From: an uncultured beta proteobacterium
GTDB taxonomy: Bacteria; Pseudomonadota; Gammaproteobacteria; Burkholderiales; Burkholderiaceae_C
Assembly (NCBI GenBank): GCA_903870955.1
Contig: CAIQEX010000373.1
Location: 1 to 13,467, forward strand
Direction of reading: 5' to 3'
Length of the DNA: 13,467 nucleotides
Shown here: in pieces, positions 7,173-13,467 of the stretch
Layout: every line of letters starts with the position of its first letter
How positions within the stretch are numbered: position 1 is the first letter of the stretch
Position numbers and translations under genes: made by a program
Notes under the pieces: generated by a model
What the model was told of the DNA's origin: nothing
Database searches by the model: none
Seen by the model: the letters and a program-made list of their open reading frames with translations, nothing else

Positions 7173-7802
7173 TCAATGGAGATGCCGCGGTTTTCGACCG
7201 CCTCCATGTCCCCCTCCATGACCACCCCCAGAACCCCTGGGTGGCTTGCCAATTTCAAGTGAATGAACCAATGCGTCAAAGCGCTTTGCAAAAAGTTTGT
7301 CGACTTCGGCGACCACGCCGCTCAACTCGGAACCATCAAAGTGACGCTCCATCATGTTGATCAGGTCCTGCACCAGCAAGTCGCGTTGCACCTGCATGAT
7401 GGCCGCCGGATTGGGTCCGACGAACAGCATCAAAAAATCGTCCCGCGATTCACCACTGGGTGCTTCGTCTTCATTGTCAAAGTCAGCATCATAAAAAGTG
7501 ACCTCAATGGCAGCGCCGGTGTCGGCGATTTCATTCAGGTTCATGCAGACTTCGTCGAGGGTTTGTCGAAAATCCTCGTCACCCGCGACGGTCCAGCAAA
7601 TCTGCAAAAGGTGGTCGCCTGCATCAAATTTGATGCCGGGTTCATCTTCATAGGAACTTGTCGCCCCGTCTGAAAGCGAACGACAGCCGGCATATTTCCA
7701 CAGGGGTTTGAGAGTTTCCTGTAACACCTCAAATCCCACATCTGCGCGAAGTGGCACTTGACCATGGACATGAATCTCAAAGGGAGCGTTGTAGCGTGGC
7801 AT
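7173..7802 (-). CDS. conserved protein of unknown function (probably DUF6806) with Gly/His tail
   Basis: A 209-residue protein that I recognise only as a conserved Burkholderiales family, probably DUF6806; its function is not known. It is soluble, with no signal peptide or membrane helix. Residues 1-105 look like mixed alpha/beta sequence (YNAPFEIHVHGQVPLR near the start, then an acidic EDEPGIKFDAGDH). An acidic stretch lies at about 105-122 (YDADFDNEDEAPSGES). A helical block at about 130-182 contains the well-ordered FVGPNPAAIMQVQRDLLVQD. The last 20 residues are Gly/His-rich (GGGHGGGHGGGRKPRHLH) and could bind metal or nucleic acid. The gene is immediately upstream of the HD-GYP gene with a 15-base gap, so a shared transcript and possibly a shared signalling role are likely. 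The Shine-Dalgarno is weak; ATG 7802 gives the N-terminus I recall for the family. Confidence 0.85.
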   Translation of the reverse strand: MPRYNAPFEIHVHGQVPLRADVGFEVLQETLKPLWKYAGCRSLSDGATSSYEDEPGIKFDAGDHLLQICWTVAGDEDFRQTLDEVCMNLNEIADTGAAIEVTFYDADFDNEDEAPSGESRDDFLMLFVGPNPAAIMQVQRDLLVQDLINMMERHFDGSELSGVVAEVDKLFAKRFDALVHSLEIGKPPRGSGGGHGGGHGGGRKPRHLH

Positions 7803-8003
7803 GGTGTGAAGTGTAAATTGCGCGATCGGGTGATACCAAAACCCTCATATTTGACTTCATTGTGCCACGCGAAAATGGCCAAAGTCACGCTTTCCAGTGA
7901 AACCCAATGACGTGCGGGCCTTGAGGCAAAGCGGTAACCAGTGCTGCTACGGGATGGAAACAAAGCCGGTGTAAAGTCCTGCAGGTTCACAGGAGATACG
8001 CGA
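7803..8003. other. divergent intergenic region
   Basis: About 200 bases between the minus-strand DUF6806-like/HD-GYP unit and the plus-strand nucleotidyltransferase. It must carry promoters in both directions. TTGACT at 7851-7856 resembles a plus-strand -35 box, but no matching -10 is found at the right distance. I see no riboswitch pattern or strong inverted repeat. Confidence 0.45.
7991..7996 (+). promoter_or_regulatory. ribosome-binding site that fixes the nucleotidyltransferase start
   Basis: AGGAGA lies 7 bases before the ATG at 8004. This strong Shine-Dalgarno selects 8004 over the in-frame upstream start at 7941, whose extra residues do not belong to the family. Confidence 0.75.
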
Positions 8004-9107
8004 ATGGCAAAAGGAATGATATTGGCCGCCGGTCAGGGAACACGCGTGCGTCCCCTCACCAAAGACCTGCCCAAGCCGATGGTGCCGATCTTGGGCAAGC
8101 CGGTAATGGAATACTTGATCGAACATCTGGCACGCCATGGCATCACAGAGATCATGGTCAATGTGGCCTTTCACCACCAGCGCATCGAGGAATATTTTGG
8201 TGATGGCAGCCGCTGGGGAGTGGAAATTGGCTACTCCTACGAGGGCATCAAGGAGGATGGTGACATCCAGCCCAAACCCATGGGTTCGGCCGGTGGAATG
8301 CGCAAAATTCAGGATTTCAGTGGCTTTTTTGATGTCACCACGCTGGTCCTCTGTGGCGATGCATTGATCGATCTGGATATCACCGCTGCTTTGGAAGAGC
8401 ACAAAGCCAAGGGTGCGATTGCAAGCGTGGTGGCCATGGATGTACCGCGCGAGGAAGTTTCGTCCTATGGCATCGTTGTGGCAGAGGCGGATGGGCATAT
8501 CCAGTCCTTCCAGGAGAAACCGCAACCCCGCGATGCCAAGTCCACCTTGGCCAGTACCGGCATCTATATTTTCGAGCCTGAGGTCTTGCAACGGGTGCCA
8601 TCCGGAAAGGTGTACGACATCGGGGCCGATCTTTTCCCCCAATTGGTGGCAACCCGCCAAGCTTTCTATGTACAAAATCGGCCCTTTCACTGGATCGACA
8701 TCGGCAAGGTGAGCGACTACTGGTCGGTACTGCAACGTGTGATCAAGGGTGAAATAGCGGACATGCGTATGCCAGGCAAGGAAGTGCGCCCAGGCGTGTG
8801 GGTCGGTCTAAACACTTGCATACCTTGGGACTTGGTTAATATTGAAGGCCCGGTCTACATCGGCTCCAGCGTCAGAGTGGAGCCTGGTGCCAGCATTACC
8901 GGCCCGGCCTGGATCGGCCACGGCAGTGTGATTCGCTCGGGCGCGCGCGTCACCCGCAGCGTGCTGTTTGAATACACGCGCATCGCCGCCGATATGCATT
9001 TCAACGAGATGATTGTGTCGCGCCACTATTGTGTGGACCGCAATGGTGAAACGCTCTACCGCGGCGACGACACTACCCAGCTGCGCTGGGGTGATGCGCG
9101 CGGCTAA
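8004..9107 (+). CDS. sugar-1-phosphate nucleotidyltransferase (GDP-mannose pyrophosphorylase-like) with left-handed beta-helix
   Basis: A 367-residue NDP-sugar pyrophosphorylase, joining a nucleoside triphosphate to a sugar 1-phosphate. The N-terminal Rossmann-like catalytic domain (about 1-250) has the signature LAAGQGTRVRPLT (8-20) and the lysine in DLPKPMVP. The metal-binding aspartate is in LCGDALIDLD (Asp119), with QEKPQP near 170 and WIDIGKVSDYW near 230-240. Residues about 260-340 carry hexapeptide-type repeats (VYIGSSVRVEPGASITGPAWIGHGS) of a left-handed beta-helix, as in eukaryotic-type GDP-mannose and GlgC/RmlA-like enzymes. The next gene is a ManC-type enzyme 36 bases on, so mannose 1-phosphate is a plausible substrate, but other hexoses or heptoses cannot be excluded. 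The residues around KPMGSAGGMRKIQ differ from the usual LGTAGAL, which may reflect a different acceptor. Confidence 0.88.
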   Translation: MAKGMILAAGQGTRVRPLTKDLPKPMVPILGKPVMEYLIEHLARHGITEIMVNVAFHHQRIEEYFGDGSRWGVEIGYSYEGIKEDGDIQPKPMGSAGGMRKIQDFSGFFDVTTLVLCGDALIDLDITAALEEHKAKGAIASVVAMDVPREEVSSYGIVVAEADGHIQSFQEKPQPRDAKSTLASTGIYIFEPEVLQRVPSGKVYDIGADLFPQLVATRQAFYVQNRPFHWIDIGKVSDYWSVLQRVIKGEIADMRMPGKEVRPGVWVGLNTCIPWDLVNIEGPVYIGSSVRVEPGASITGPAWIGHGSVIRSGARVTRSVLFEYTRIAADMHFNEMIVSRHYCVDRNGETLYRGDDTTQLRWGDARG

Positions 9108-9143
9108 ACCCGACCTATTTTTCACGATTAAACCGAACCCTCC

Positions 9144-10586
9144 ATGCTGATTCAACCTGTCATTCTTTCCGGTGGCTCTGGCACACGCCTGTGGCCCCTT
9201 TCCCGCGAAAAATACCCCAAACAACTGCTTCCCTTGATCGGTAAGGATTCGCTGCTGCAGGCCACCGTGCGGCGTGTGGAGGGTATTGCCGGCGTTGATC
9301 TGGCTGCCCCGATGGTGGTGTGCAACGAAGAATACCGCTTTGTAATCGCCGAGCAACTGCGTGTGATGGGCAAGCCCGGTACCGTGGTGCTGGAGCCCAA
9401 AGGCCGCAACACCGCGCCTGCGCTGACCATCGCGGCACTGGCGGCCAGCCAAAATGGCGCCGACCCGGTATTGCTGGTGATGCCGGCCGACCATGTCATC
9501 CTCGACAAGGCCGCCTTCCAGCAGGTGGTGCGACAAGGGGCAAGTTTGGCGGATGGTGGCGCCGTGGTGACTTTTGGCATTACGCCGGATGCCCCGGAGA
9601 CTGGCTACGGTTACATCCAGACGGGAGCGGCCTTCCAGGCCGACGGCGCGTTGCGGATAGCGCGGTTCGTGGAAAAACCTGACCTGCAAACGGCAGAGTC
9701 GTATCTGGCCGAGGGCAACTACCTGTGGAACAGCGGTTTGTTCATGGTTCGTGCCTCGACGTGGCTGAATGCCCTCAAAGTTTGCCGCCCGGACATACTG
9801 ACCGCCTGCAACGCAGCCTGGGCTGCCGGTAAAAGTGACGGTGAATTTATACGTGTCGGCACAGACGAATTTGCCGCGTGCCCGTCTGACTCGATTGACT
9901 ATGCCGTGATGGAACGCATTGCGCGCCCCGATGCAGACGCGCAATTGCCCGCAGGCGTCGTGATCCCCTTAAGCGCAGGTTGGTCCGATGTGGGCGCCTG
10001 GGATGCGCTATGGAAGGCCTTGCCCAAAGATGGGCAAGGAAATGCGGTTCAAGGGGATGTGCTGTTGCAGGACTGCACCAATACCCTGGCCCTGTCGGAT
10101 GGGCGACTGATTGCCTGCATCGGGGTGAATGATCTGGTGGTGATCGAAACGGCCGATGCCATTTTGGTCTCACACAAAGACAAGACACAGGATGTAAAGA
10201 AGATTGTTGACCAGCTCAAAGCCGCCGGGCGGTCTGAGGGGCAGACCCACCGCAAAGTATTCAGACCTTGGGGCTCTTACGACAGCGTAGACACGGGGAC
10301 ACGCTTTCAAGTCAAGCGCATCATCGTCAAGCCGGGTGCTGCGCTTTCGCTGCAGATGCACTACCACCGCGCCGAACACTGGATTGTGGTCAGTGGTACA
10401 GCCAAGGTAACCAAGGGTGAGGAGACTTTGCTGCTTTCAGAAAACGAGTCCACCTACATTCCATTGGGTACGATTCACCGGCTGGAAAATCCGGGACGCG
10501 TGGAGCTGGAGATGATTGAAGTCCAATCGGGTAGCTACTTGGGTGAGGACGATATCGTGCGCTTTGAAGATGTGTATGGAAGGTAA
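9144..10586 (+). CDS. manC: bifunctional mannose-1-phosphate guanylyltransferase / mannose-6-phosphate isomerase
   Basis: A 480-residue enzyme of the ManC/AlgA/XanB class, the usual length for this bifunctional type. It makes GDP-mannose from mannose 1-phosphate and GTP, and its second domain interconverts fructose 6-phosphate and mannose 6-phosphate. The N-terminal guanylyltransferase signature is GGSGTRLWPLSREKYPKQ (10-27), with EPKGRNTAPA (84-93), ADHVI and FVEKP (175-179). The C-terminal cupin-type isomerase domain begins at about 368 with KVFRPWGSYD and holds the metal-binding run QMHYHRAEHW (404-413). GDP-mannose feeds exopolysaccharide, LPS and GDP-fucose or rhamnose synthesis in the cytoplasm. 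No clear Shine-Dalgarno precedes the ATG, so translation may depend on the gene 36 bases upstream. Phosphomannomutase, also needed by the pathway, is not in the window. Confidence 0.95.
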   Translation: MLIQPVILSGGSGTRLWPLSREKYPKQLLPLIGKDSLLQATVRRVEGIAGVDLAAPMVVCNEEYRFVIAEQLRVMGKPGTVVLEPKGRNTAPALTIAALAASQNGADPVLLVMPADHVILDKAAFQQVVRQGASLADGGAVVTFGITPDAPETGYGYIQTGAAFQADGALRIARFVEKPDLQTAESYLAEGNYLWNSGLFMVRASTWLNALKVCRPDILTACNAAWAAGKSDGEFIRVGTDEFAACPSDSIDYAVMERIARPDADAQLPAGVVIPLSAGWSDVGAWDALWKALPKDGQGNAVQGDVLLQDCTNTLALSDGRLIACIGVNDLVVIETADAILVSHKDKTQDVKKIVDQLKAAGRSEGQTHRKVFRPWGSYDSVDTGTRFQVKRIIVKPGAALSLQMHYHRAEHWIVVSGTAKVTKGEETLLLSENESTYIPLGTIHRLENPGRVELEMIEVQSGSYLGEDDIVRFEDVYGR

Positions 10587-10596
10587 GGCGGAGCGC

Positions 10597-10625
10597 TTGT
10601 CAACCGCTTTCGTCCGAACTAGTAT
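10597..10625 (+). promoter_or_regulatory. sigma-70-type promoter of the universal stress protein gene
   Basis: -35 TTGTCA at 10597-10602 (five of six consensus bases) and -10 TAGTAT at 10620-10625 (four of six) are separated by exactly 17 bases. Transcription would begin near 10632 and give a leader of about 20 bases with a GGAG Shine-Dalgarno (10640-10643). The gene can therefore be expressed independently of manC. Confidence 0.6.
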
Positions 10626-10652
10626 CAATGCACACTCTTGGAGCGATTTACC

Positions 10653-11090
10653 ATGTATAAAAAAATTGTTCTCGCCTACGACGGGTCGGAAGCCGGGCAG
10701 CGCGCACTTCTAGAGAGCCAGGAACTCGCCCAATGGAGCCAAGCAGAATTGTGGCTGGTCGCGGTAATGCCCTCTCCAGCAAACCTGGCAGGTTATGACG
10801 GCAGCATTTACATTCCCGAAATCGCGCAGCGTGACAAGCAGCGCTTCCAAACCATATTGAATGATGGACTCGCGCGAATGGCTGAAGCGGGCCAACAAGT
10901 ACAAGGCGAATTGTTGACCGGTGAATCGGTCCACGAAATCTCTGAATATGCCCGAAAAATTCAGGCCGACCTGATTGTGGTGGGGCATAAGCATCTGGAT
11001 AGCTGGGCCGCCCGTTGGTGGCGCGGGTCAACATCTTCCGCGCTGATCGAACACGCACCTTGCAGTGTGCTGTGTGTGATAACAACCTGA
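10653..11090 (+). CDS. universal stress protein (UspA family)
   Basis: A 145-residue single-domain Usp protein, the normal length for the family; cytoplasmic, usually dimeric, induced by starvation and stress. The N-terminus YKKIVLAYDGSEAGQRAL has the conserved first strand and Asp10. The C-terminal part ADLIVVGHKHLDSWAARWWRGSTSS corresponds to the ATP-loop region. In ATP-binding members the loop reads Gly-x2-Gly-x9-Gly-Ser/Thr; here Gly111 is followed by His114 in place of the second Gly, and the distance to Gly125-Ser126 is one residue longer, so ATP binding is uncertain. ATG 10653 is preferred over an upstream start at 10638 because GGAG at 10640-10643 is well placed for it and the protein begins with the family motif. 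It has its own promoter, and a hairpin follows it. Confidence 0.92.
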   Translation: MYKKIVLAYDGSEAGQRALLESQELAQWSQAELWLVAVMPSPANLAGYDGSIYIPEIAQRDKQRFQTILNDGLARMAEAGQQVQGELLTGESVHEISEYARKIQADLIVVGHKHLDSWAARWWRGSTSSALIEHAPCSVLCVITT

Positions 11091-11100
11091 GGCAGCGTCG

Positions 11101-11130
11101 GGAAGCATTCGGAAGCATGAGGAAGCATGA
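11101..11130. repeat. three tandem 10-bp direct repeats
   Basis: GGAAGCATTC, GGAAGCATGA and GGAAGCATGA follow each other without spacing, 10 bases after the stop of the universal stress protein gene. The last two copies are identical and the first differs at two bases. One unit equals about one helical turn. Function unknown. Confidence 0.8.
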
Positions 11131-11142
11131 GACAGAACCCAA

Positions 11143-11164
11143 CCTTTAACCCGCTGGTTAAAGG
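11143..11164. terminator. bidirectional hairpin between convergent genes
   Basis: CCTTTAACC (11143-11151) and GGTTAAAGG (11156-11164) form a perfect 9-bp stem with a CGCT loop. With bulges, the flanks can extend the stem by a few pairs (CCAA with TT and GG). It lies between the convergent universal stress protein and GGDEF-EAL genes, abutting the stop of the latter. No T run follows on either strand, so it is not a textbook intrinsic terminator, though its position strongly suggests that role or protection of mRNA 3' ends. Confidence 0.6.
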
Positions 11165-11165
11165 G

Positions 11166-13391
11166 TTAGGTAACTGCAGTTTGCTCTTTGAGCACGTCTA
11201 TCAAATTGGACAGTGACATGGGCCGGTAATACAAATAGCCCTGCATAATTTTGCAACCAGCGTCTTGCAAATAGCGCGACTGCACCTCCGTCTCCACGCC
11301 TTCGGCCACAAGGTTGAGTCCCAGCCCCTTCGCGATGGCAACAATGGCGAGCACAACCGGGTACTGTCCCTCCGCATCCTGTATTTCCATCACAAATGAA
11401 CGATCTATTTTGATGGTGTGAATCGGGAAACGATGCAAATAAGACAATGACGAGAAGCCCGTACCAAAGTCGTCGATCGCAACACTAACCCCGAGCTGGC
11501 ATAACTTTTCAAGTTGCTCGATGGCCACCTGAGGATTTCGAATGCAGATGTTTTCTGTCACTTCGACTTCAATTTGAGACGGCGGAACATTGTGTCGAAG
11601 CAACACCTCTTTGAGCCTCTCAAAGAAGTCACCCCGATCCAGATACTGCGGAGAAATATTGATCGAGAGGTGAACGTCGTCTCCACCGATTGCACGCCAC
11701 TCCTGCAGATCGCAGCATATTGCCTCGAGCATCCAGTTGCTGATGGGCAGAATCAAACCGCTCTCTTCGGCAAAGGGTAAAAACTCACCCGCACTCAAAA
11801 AGCCCCGCTGTGGATGGTTCCATCGCATCAAGGCCTCGGCGCCAATAATTTCTCCCGTCCCCATATCAATTTGGGGTTGGTAAAACATTTCCAGTTCTTG
11901 GCGCTCAAGTGCCAGATGCAAATCGTGTTCCAGCGTTATTTTTTGCATCGACAGGTCGAGCATTTCCGGCTCAAAAAATGCGTAACCATTCTTGCCCATG
12001 GACTTCATGTGATACATCGCCACATCCGCATTGCGCAACAGTTCTTCAATAGACTTGCCGTCTCCCGGATACAACGTAATACCAATGCTGGCCGACACAT
12101 GTACGGTCTGACTGGCCAGCGTGAAGGGTTCGAGCAGACTGGCGACAAATTTCTCACTAATCAGTGCGGCGTCCTGTTTGCTACTGAGTTCCGGAAGAAT
12201 CGCCGTGAATTCATCTCCGCCAATGCGCGACAGCGTATCGCAACGGCGCAAGCAACCCTTGAGGCGCAGAGCCACTTGCTGCAACAAGACATCGCCCACG
12301 CCATGTCCCAAAGTGTCGTTTACGACTTTGAATCGATCGAGGTCAATAAACAAAACTGCCAACAGACTCTGATTGCGCCTGGCCTGCAGCAAGGCCAATC
12401 CCAGGCGGTCGTTGAACAAGGCACGATTCGGCAAATTGGTCAATATATCGTGATAGGCCTGATAAGCGATCTGTTCGTCTGCACGCTTGCGTTCGGTGAT
12501 GTCGCGGGCAACACAATAGGTAGCAGTCAGTTGGCGCTGCGCTTCCTCCCCTGTCTTCGCTTCATCGGGTAACACGTTGCCGAGATCAGTTAGTACCAAC
12601 TCGATACTAAAAATGCGCGCCTGATATTCGTCGCGCTTGGACTTTAAACGCAGTTCCACGCCTCGGGATCGGACAAACTCCATGCGGCCTTCGTTAAACA
12701 CGTAGTTTGCGCGCTCCATATCCCCTTCGTGCACCAGCACGGAGTAGTGCTTTCCTATAAGTTCGCTGCGGTGATAACCCAGCAGTGGGTAAACGCGGCT
12801 ATTGATAAAGGTAAAGTGCCCATCCGCGTCCAAGGTGTAAATGATGTCCGGTGAACTATCGACCAAGGAACGATACATGCGCTCCGAGCGTTCCAGTCGC
12901 AAGGCAATACGGTGATTTTGAGATTGCAGTTTGCATTGCTGAATTGCGTTGTCTACTGTCTTAAAGAGTTCAGCACTGGAATAGGGTTTGCGCAGATAAC
13001 CATAAGCGCCCCCGCGAATGGCACCAATTGCCGCCTCAATTTCAGTGGCACCGCTCGTCACAATGACGTTGGAAAGTCGATTGTTGGCGTGCATGAAGTT
13101 CATGACATCATGGCCACTGACCTGGGGCATGTGCAGGTCCAGGATGACGAGATCAAATGGTGACGCGAGCAATAGTTCAGTAGCCTCCTGTCCGCCCGCG
13201 GCACAGGTTAAATCGTAGCCCTTGCCAGTTAGCAGCTGGTACAGGCTCTCCAGCATGCGGGGTTCGTCGTCAACCAAAAGCACGCGGGGTTTGAATTCAG
13301 GGACTTCCAGGTCAACAGGAAAGGATAGATTCACGTTCAAGGATTCGGTTTTCGCCACCGGTGCATCAGAGCCTAGCCATCTTGTGTTCAT
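11166..13391 (-). CDS. response regulator with REC, PAS, GGDEF and EAL domains (cyclic-di-GMP turnover)
   Basis: A 741-residue cytoplasmic protein. The receiver domain (about 35-150) has the acidic pair Asp41-Asp42, phospho-acceptor Asp85 (VILDLHMP), Thr112 and Lys135. A PAS domain (about 170-303) ends in the classic DITERKRADE linker. The GGDEF domain (about 310-475) has an intact GGDEF (391-395) and a product-inhibition I-site RxxD (382-385) exactly five residues before it. The EAL domain (about 485-735) has EALMRW (519-524), Asn578, Glu613, Asp640-Asp641 in DDFGTGFSS, Lys661, Glu697 and Gln717, so both synthase and phosphodiesterase activity look possible. The PAS carries extra residues at about 268-290. 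The start has a GGGGA Shine-Dalgarno four bases ahead. Its cognate histidine kinase is not in the window and could lie beyond base 13467. Confidence 0.96.
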   Translation of the reverse strand: MNTRWLGSDAPVAKTESLNVNLSFPVDLEVPEFKPRVLLVDDEPRMLESLYQLLTGKGYDLTCAAGGQEATELLLASPFDLVILDLHMPQVSGHDVMNFMHANNRLSNVIVTSGATEIEAAIGAIRGGAYGYLRKPYSSAELFKTVDNAIQQCKLQSQNHRIALRLERSERMYRSLVDSSPDIIYTLDADGHFTFINSRVYPLLGYHRSELIGKHYSVLVHEGDMERANYVFNEGRMEFVRSRGVELRLKSKRDEYQARIFSIELVLTDLGNVLPDEAKTGEEAQRQLTATYCVARDITERKRADEQIAYQAYHDILTNLPNRALFNDRLGLALLQARRNQSLLAVLFIDLDRFKVVNDTLGHGVGDVLLQQVALRLKGCLRRCDTLSRIGGDEFTAILPELSSKQDAALISEKFVASLLEPFTLASQTVHVSASIGITLYPGDGKSIEELLRNADVAMYHMKSMGKNGYAFFEPEMLDLSMQKITLEHDLHLALERQELEMFYQPQIDMGTGEIIGAEALMRWNHPQRGFLSAGEFLPFAEESGLILPISNWMLEAICCDLQEWRAIGGDDVHLSINISPQYLDRGDFFERLKEVLLRHNVPPSQIEVEVTENICIRNPQVAIEQLEKLCQLGVSVAIDDFGTGFSSLSYLHRFPIHTIKIDRSFVMEIQDAEGQYPVVLAIVAIAKGLGLNLVAEGVETEVQSRYLQDAGCKIMQGYLYYRPMSLSNLIDVLKEQTAVT

Positions 13392-13395
13392 ACGG

Positions 13396-13400
13396 TCCCC
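13396..13400 (-). promoter_or_regulatory. ribosome-binding site of the REC-PAS-GGDEF-EAL gene
   Basis: GGGGA on the minus strand, four bases before the ATG at 13391; supports that start. Confidence 0.5.
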
Positions 13401-13412
13401 AGCCAGCGGGTA

Positions 13413-13443
13413 TTCATACCAATACGACGCGGTTCCATCCCAA
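13413..13443 (-). promoter_or_regulatory. possible extended -10 promoter of the REC-PAS-GGDEF-EAL gene
   Basis: On the minus strand, TATGAA (13413-13418) preceded by TGG makes an extended -10. TTGGGA (13438-13443) could be a -35, but the 19-base spacer is longer than usual. Weak. Confidence 0.25.
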
Positions 13444-13467
13444 AGGTTCGATACGAATGCTTGGTTA

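Noticed and set aside
7920..8003. Riboswitch in the leader of the nucleotidyltransferase
   Set aside because: Only a 4-bp CCTG/CAGG pairing near the Shine-Dalgarno is visible; no known riboswitch core or strong stems.
7947..8735. Minus-strand open frame of 262 codons opposite the first nucleotidyltransferase
   Set aside because: Antisense to a recognised gene, with no Shine-Dalgarno or recognisable domain.
8808..9944. Long minus-strand open frame (378 codons) across the two nucleotidyltransferase genes
   Set aside because: It is antisense to two clear enzyme families and its translation is low-complexity, rich in His, Arg and Gly, with no domain; a shadow of GC-biased coding sequence.
11814..12572. 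Plus-strand open frame of 252 codons opposite the GGDEF-EAL gene
   Set aside because: Mirrors the real gene's codon pattern; no family features.

Overview
The window looks like chromosomal DNA of a betaproteobacterium, most likely order Burkholderiales and family Comamonadaceae (Rhodoferax or Polaromonas relatives). This rests on recognising protein families: a LexA very close to the gammaproteobacterial and betaproteobacterial type, a Crp-family regulator next to an ACAD10-type phosphotransferase, an HD-GYP protein with a DUF3391-like N-terminus, and a small conserved protein that I believe is the Burkholderiales family DUF6806. Base composition is even and moderately GC-rich by eye. I see no tRNA, rRNA, transposase, integrase, phage gene or CRISPR array. 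Coding density is very high and no gene-free stretch exceeds about 230 bases.

Left part (1-1847, plus strand): the 3' part of lexA, cut by the window edge at about the self-cleavage site; a small conserved hypothetical gene; then, after a roughly 100-base spacer rich in inverted repeats, a NAD-dependent D-2-hydroxyacid dehydrogenase. Next, tail to tail with 3 bases between, is a minus-strand FimV/HubP-like polar membrane protein with a signal peptide, one transmembrane helix and an unusual Asp-Leu repeat tail. It is divergent from a Crp/Fnr-family regulator (plus), which is followed by an ACAD10-type aminoglycoside-phosphotransferase-fold kinase.

Middle (5928-7802, minus strand): a two-gene unit. 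A conserved protein of unknown function with a Gly/His-rich tail lies just upstream of an HD-GYP cyclic-di-GMP phosphodiesterase.

Right part (8004-11090, plus strand): two successive sugar nucleotidyltransferases (a single-domain type with a left-handed beta-helix, then a bifunctional ManC-type GDP-mannose pyrophosphorylase/mannose-6-phosphate isomerase), and a universal stress protein with its own good sigma-70 promoter. A perfect 9-bp hairpin and three tandem 10-bp repeats separate this from a minus-strand REC-PAS-GGDEF-EAL protein in which every catalytic motif I can check is intact.

Taken together, much of the window concerns surface and lifestyle control: cyclic-di-GMP turnover (HD-GYP and GGDEF-EAL), activated mannose for exopolysaccharide or LPS, a pilus/polarity-type scaffold, and stress regulation (LexA, Crp-like, Usp). 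I do not see a clear new defence or mobile system. The most original items are the DUF6806-like/HD-GYP pair, the FimV-like protein outside the usual fimV context, and the structured leader ahead of the dehydrogenase gene.
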